DNA of 64,000 bases from Paraburkholderia sp. ZP32-5 (GTDB taxonomy: Bacteria > Pseudomonadota > Gammaproteobacteria > Burkholderiales > Burkholderiaceae), in assembly GCF_021390495.1 (NCBI RefSeq), contig NZ_JAJEJP010000001.1, forward strand, positions 1,054,001-1,118,000. Direction: 5' to 3'. Below the pieces are notes generated by a model. It saw only the letters and a program-made list of their open reading frames with translations, searched no databases and had not been told where the DNA came from. This document shows, in pieces, positions 62,446 through 64,000 of this stretch (positions within the stretch are counted from its first letter, which is position 1; the number at the start of each line of letters is the position of its first letter). The position numbers and the translations under genes were made by a program.

Positions 62446-62769
62446 CTACTGGGTCTCGTGAACGACCTTGGTATTGCGGAACTCCATGATGCTGACGGTG
62501 TGCGCGGCTTGCCCCTTGTAGGCGATGATGTATTCCGTCACCCAAAGCGCGCCTTTCCCCTGAATTCTTCTTACGTTAAAGCCCGATGGCTTGTCGGGAT
62601 GATGACCTCGCAGCGCCTGCAAATTGACTCGCCCGACAATTCGCTCGCCTGATTGCGGGTAGTCGCAGATCACGTTGTCATCATAGATGTCGTGTTCTGC
62701 ATCGAGATCGCCAGCAGCCGATGCGCGCCAATGGGCATCCAGGGCGTCACGTATTTGCGTTTCCTCCAT
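62446..62769 (-). CDS. NTF2/SnoaL-like protein with premature stop
   Basis: This 107-residue alpha+beta barrel protein has LDAHWRASAAGDLDAEHDIY, then DDNVICDYPQSGERIVG. It ends in KVVHETQ at a TAG, whereas homologs continue with Tyr and about 18 more residues. GGGAG precedes the ATG at 62769. The lost segment forms the last strand and helix edge, so activity is uncertain. It lies downstream of hxlR. Confidence 0.82.
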   Translation of the reverse strand: MEETQIRDALDAHWRASAAGDLDAEHDIYDDNVICDYPQSGERIVGRVNLQALRGHHPDKPSGFNVRRIQGKGALWVTEYIIAYKGQAAHTVSIMEFRNTKVVHETQ

Positions 62770-62873
62770 GGTATGTCTCCCGATGGGTTCGATCGCGTAT
62801 CTTGCACTATAGATGCAAGAAAGTATGGCTGCGTGTGCGGCTTTTGATGCGCGGCTTCGTCGGTACCCGCTCT

Positions 62874-63227
62874 TCAGGCTACGCGCCCCCACGCCACCAA
62901 CATTTTCTTTCCCACCTCGGCAAATACGTCGATCGCGGGAAGCAGTTCGCGCCCGAGTTCCGTCAGTTCATATTCTGCTGAAGGCGGTGAGCTATCCAGG
63001 GCCCGTCTTGCCACAAGCCCTCGGGATTCGAGTTCATGAAGACGAGCGCTAAGTACGCGCGCGGAGATGCGCGGAATGTCATGGCGGAGCTCGCCAAAAC
63101 GTCTTGCCTGACCGCGTAGCTGCCAGATAACGTTCAAAGCCCAGGCACCCCGTAGAAATCCAAGTGCATCGGTTATCTGGCATGCGGGCGGCGATGAGGC
63201 CTTGCTTTTGCGTACTGGCAAACCCAT
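62874..63227 (-). CDS. HxlR-family regulator
   Basis: This 117-residue winged-helix protein has ACQITDALGFLRGAWALNVI at the N-terminus, including the redox-sensitive Cys of the family, then RFGELRHDIPRISARVLSAR. The ATG at 63227 is favoured over a GTG at 63269. It is divergent from a glutathione S-transferase gene, so an electrophile or redox response is plausible. Confidence 0.88.
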   Translation of the reverse strand: MGLPVRKSKASSPPACQITDALGFLRGAWALNVIWQLRGQARRFGELRHDIPRISARVLSARLHELESRGLVARRALDSSPPSAEYELTELGRELLPAIDVFAEVGKKMLVAWGRVA

Positions 63228-63382
63228 GGTTGTCGATTCCCTTCCGGTTAGTAACTGTGGGGTTACCACATTATATTGACCCAGGTCTCCAAAACGCCTG
63301 GCAGGTCGCTAGTATCTGATCCGCGCGGCAGGCTACCCCTACACAACGTCGCGCGGCATTCCCAACTTTCCGAGGAAATCAG

Positions 63383-64000
63383 ATGAAGCTTTATTACTCG
63401 CCCGGCGCTTGCTCGCTTGCGCCGCATATCGTTGCACGCGAGGCACGCATTGCACTTGATTTCGAACGGGTGGACATCGCGACGAAGCGTACCGAACGAG
63501 GCGCCGATTTCCTGCAGGTCAATGCGAAGGGCAATGTGCCTGTGCTTGAGCTGAACGACGGCGAACGGCTGACGGAGGTGCCTGCGATAGCGCAGTATCT
63601 CGCCGACCTTAAGCCCGAAAGCGGACTTGCCCCGCTCAATGGCTCGATGGCACGGTATCGTCTGCAGGAGTGGCTAGGCTTTATCAATTCCGATCTCCAT
63701 AAGACATACTCGCCACTCTTCAACCCCGCGACCCCTGAATCGGTACGGTTGGATCGGAAGGCGGTATTGCTCAACCACTACGTCATGCTGGAGAGCCGCC
63801 TCGGTACGCAACCATGGTTGCTGGGGGATCGCTTCTCCGCGGCCGATGCTTATCTTTTCACAGTGACAAACTGGGCGTCACACGTCAAATTGGACATATC
63901 CGGATTAACCGCTATCGCAGCGTTTCAGCAGCGAGTCGCGGGCAGGGCTGCAGTTCAGGAGGCGCTGCAGGCCGAAGGATTGCTCTATGCCCGACGGGAT
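63383..64000 (+). CDS. gstA: Glutathione S-transferase, beta class (partial, runs off window)
   Basis: The first 206 codons are open to the window end with no stop. The protein begins MKLYYSPGACSLAPHIVARE, the beta-class GST N-terminus with Cys10, the glutathione-binding residue. NVPVLELNDGERLTE with AIAQYL is the thioredoxin-fold end, and LLGDRFSAADAYLF is the helical domain motif. Only the last few residues would be missing. GAGGAAA precedes the ATG. Confidence 0.9.
   Translation, partial: MKLYYSPGACSLAPHIVAREARIALDFERVDIATKRTERGADFLQVNAKGNVPVLELNDGERLTEVPAIAQYLADLKPESGLAPLNGSMARYRLQEWLGFINSDLHKTYSPLFNPATPESVRLDRKAVLLNHYVMLESRLGTQPWLLGDRFSAADAYLFTVTNWASHVKLDISGLTAIAAFQQRVAGRAAVQEALQAEGLLYARRD

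Overview
The window looks like a piece of a Burkholderiales genome, most like Burkholderia, Paraburkholderia or Cupriavidus. It is GC-rich with strong GC third-position bias, has a Burkholderia-type trimeric porin and a phcBSRQ-like quorum-sensing locus, and is full of LysR/SDR/TetR divergent pairs. No rRNA, tRNA, insertion sequence, phage or CRISPR was seen. The density of single-operon catabolic and resistance modules, each with its own divergent regulator, suggests an accessory region such as a second chromosome or megaplasmid (inference).

Layout. 1-5.8 kb: tail of a LysR gene, a DHA2 exporter with divergent LysR, a PAP2 phosphatase and an ankyrin protein. 5.9-10.5 kb: a complete three-component Rieske dioxygenase (ferredoxin, reductase, alpha, beta) with divergent LysR. 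10.5-14.4 kb: a small membrane protein, a DUF1326-DUF2182 pair, and an SDR/LysR pair. 14.4-18.1 kb: TetR, isochorismatase-like hydrolase and cyanase, then a TetR/SDR divergent pair around a long operator. 18.2-22.6 kb: phcB-phcS-phcR-phcQ-like signalling operon whose phcR has lost most of its kinase domain. 22.9-28.9 kb: SDR/LysR pair, a lipoprotein, LysR/quinone oxidoreductase, RidA and a lipocalin-like protein.

29-33.4 kb: a BlaI repressor, an M56 metallopeptidase fused to a penicillin-binding (S11) domain, a class A beta-lactamase with an RPG in place of KTG, and an acyltransferase, apparently one beta-lactam-responsive operon. 33.5-38.4 kb: LysR, HMG-CoA lyase, CaiB-type CoA transferase and an MFS importer, probably one organic-acid pathway. 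38.6-43 kb: porin, carbamoyltransferase remnant and a large lipoprotein. 43.1-47 kb: aldehyde dehydrogenase and its divergent sigma-54 activator. 47-50.8 kb: XRE regulator with an AhpD-like protein, a class II amidotransferase and a Gfo/Idh/MocA oxidoreductase. 51-53.4 kb: amino-acid binding protein plus trans-3-hydroxy-L-proline dehydratase.

53.4-64 kb: epimerase/XRE pair, Cache protein, ArsR-SRPBCC pair with a probably leaderless promoter, CHAD and Nudix proteins, SagB-like nitroreductase, a FecR-OmpA-CHASE2 operon, an NTF2-like gene cut by an in-frame TAG, HxlR, and a glutathione S-transferase that runs off the end. Where several starts were possible, I chose by Shine-Dalgarno spacing and family length; these choices are noted per gene.
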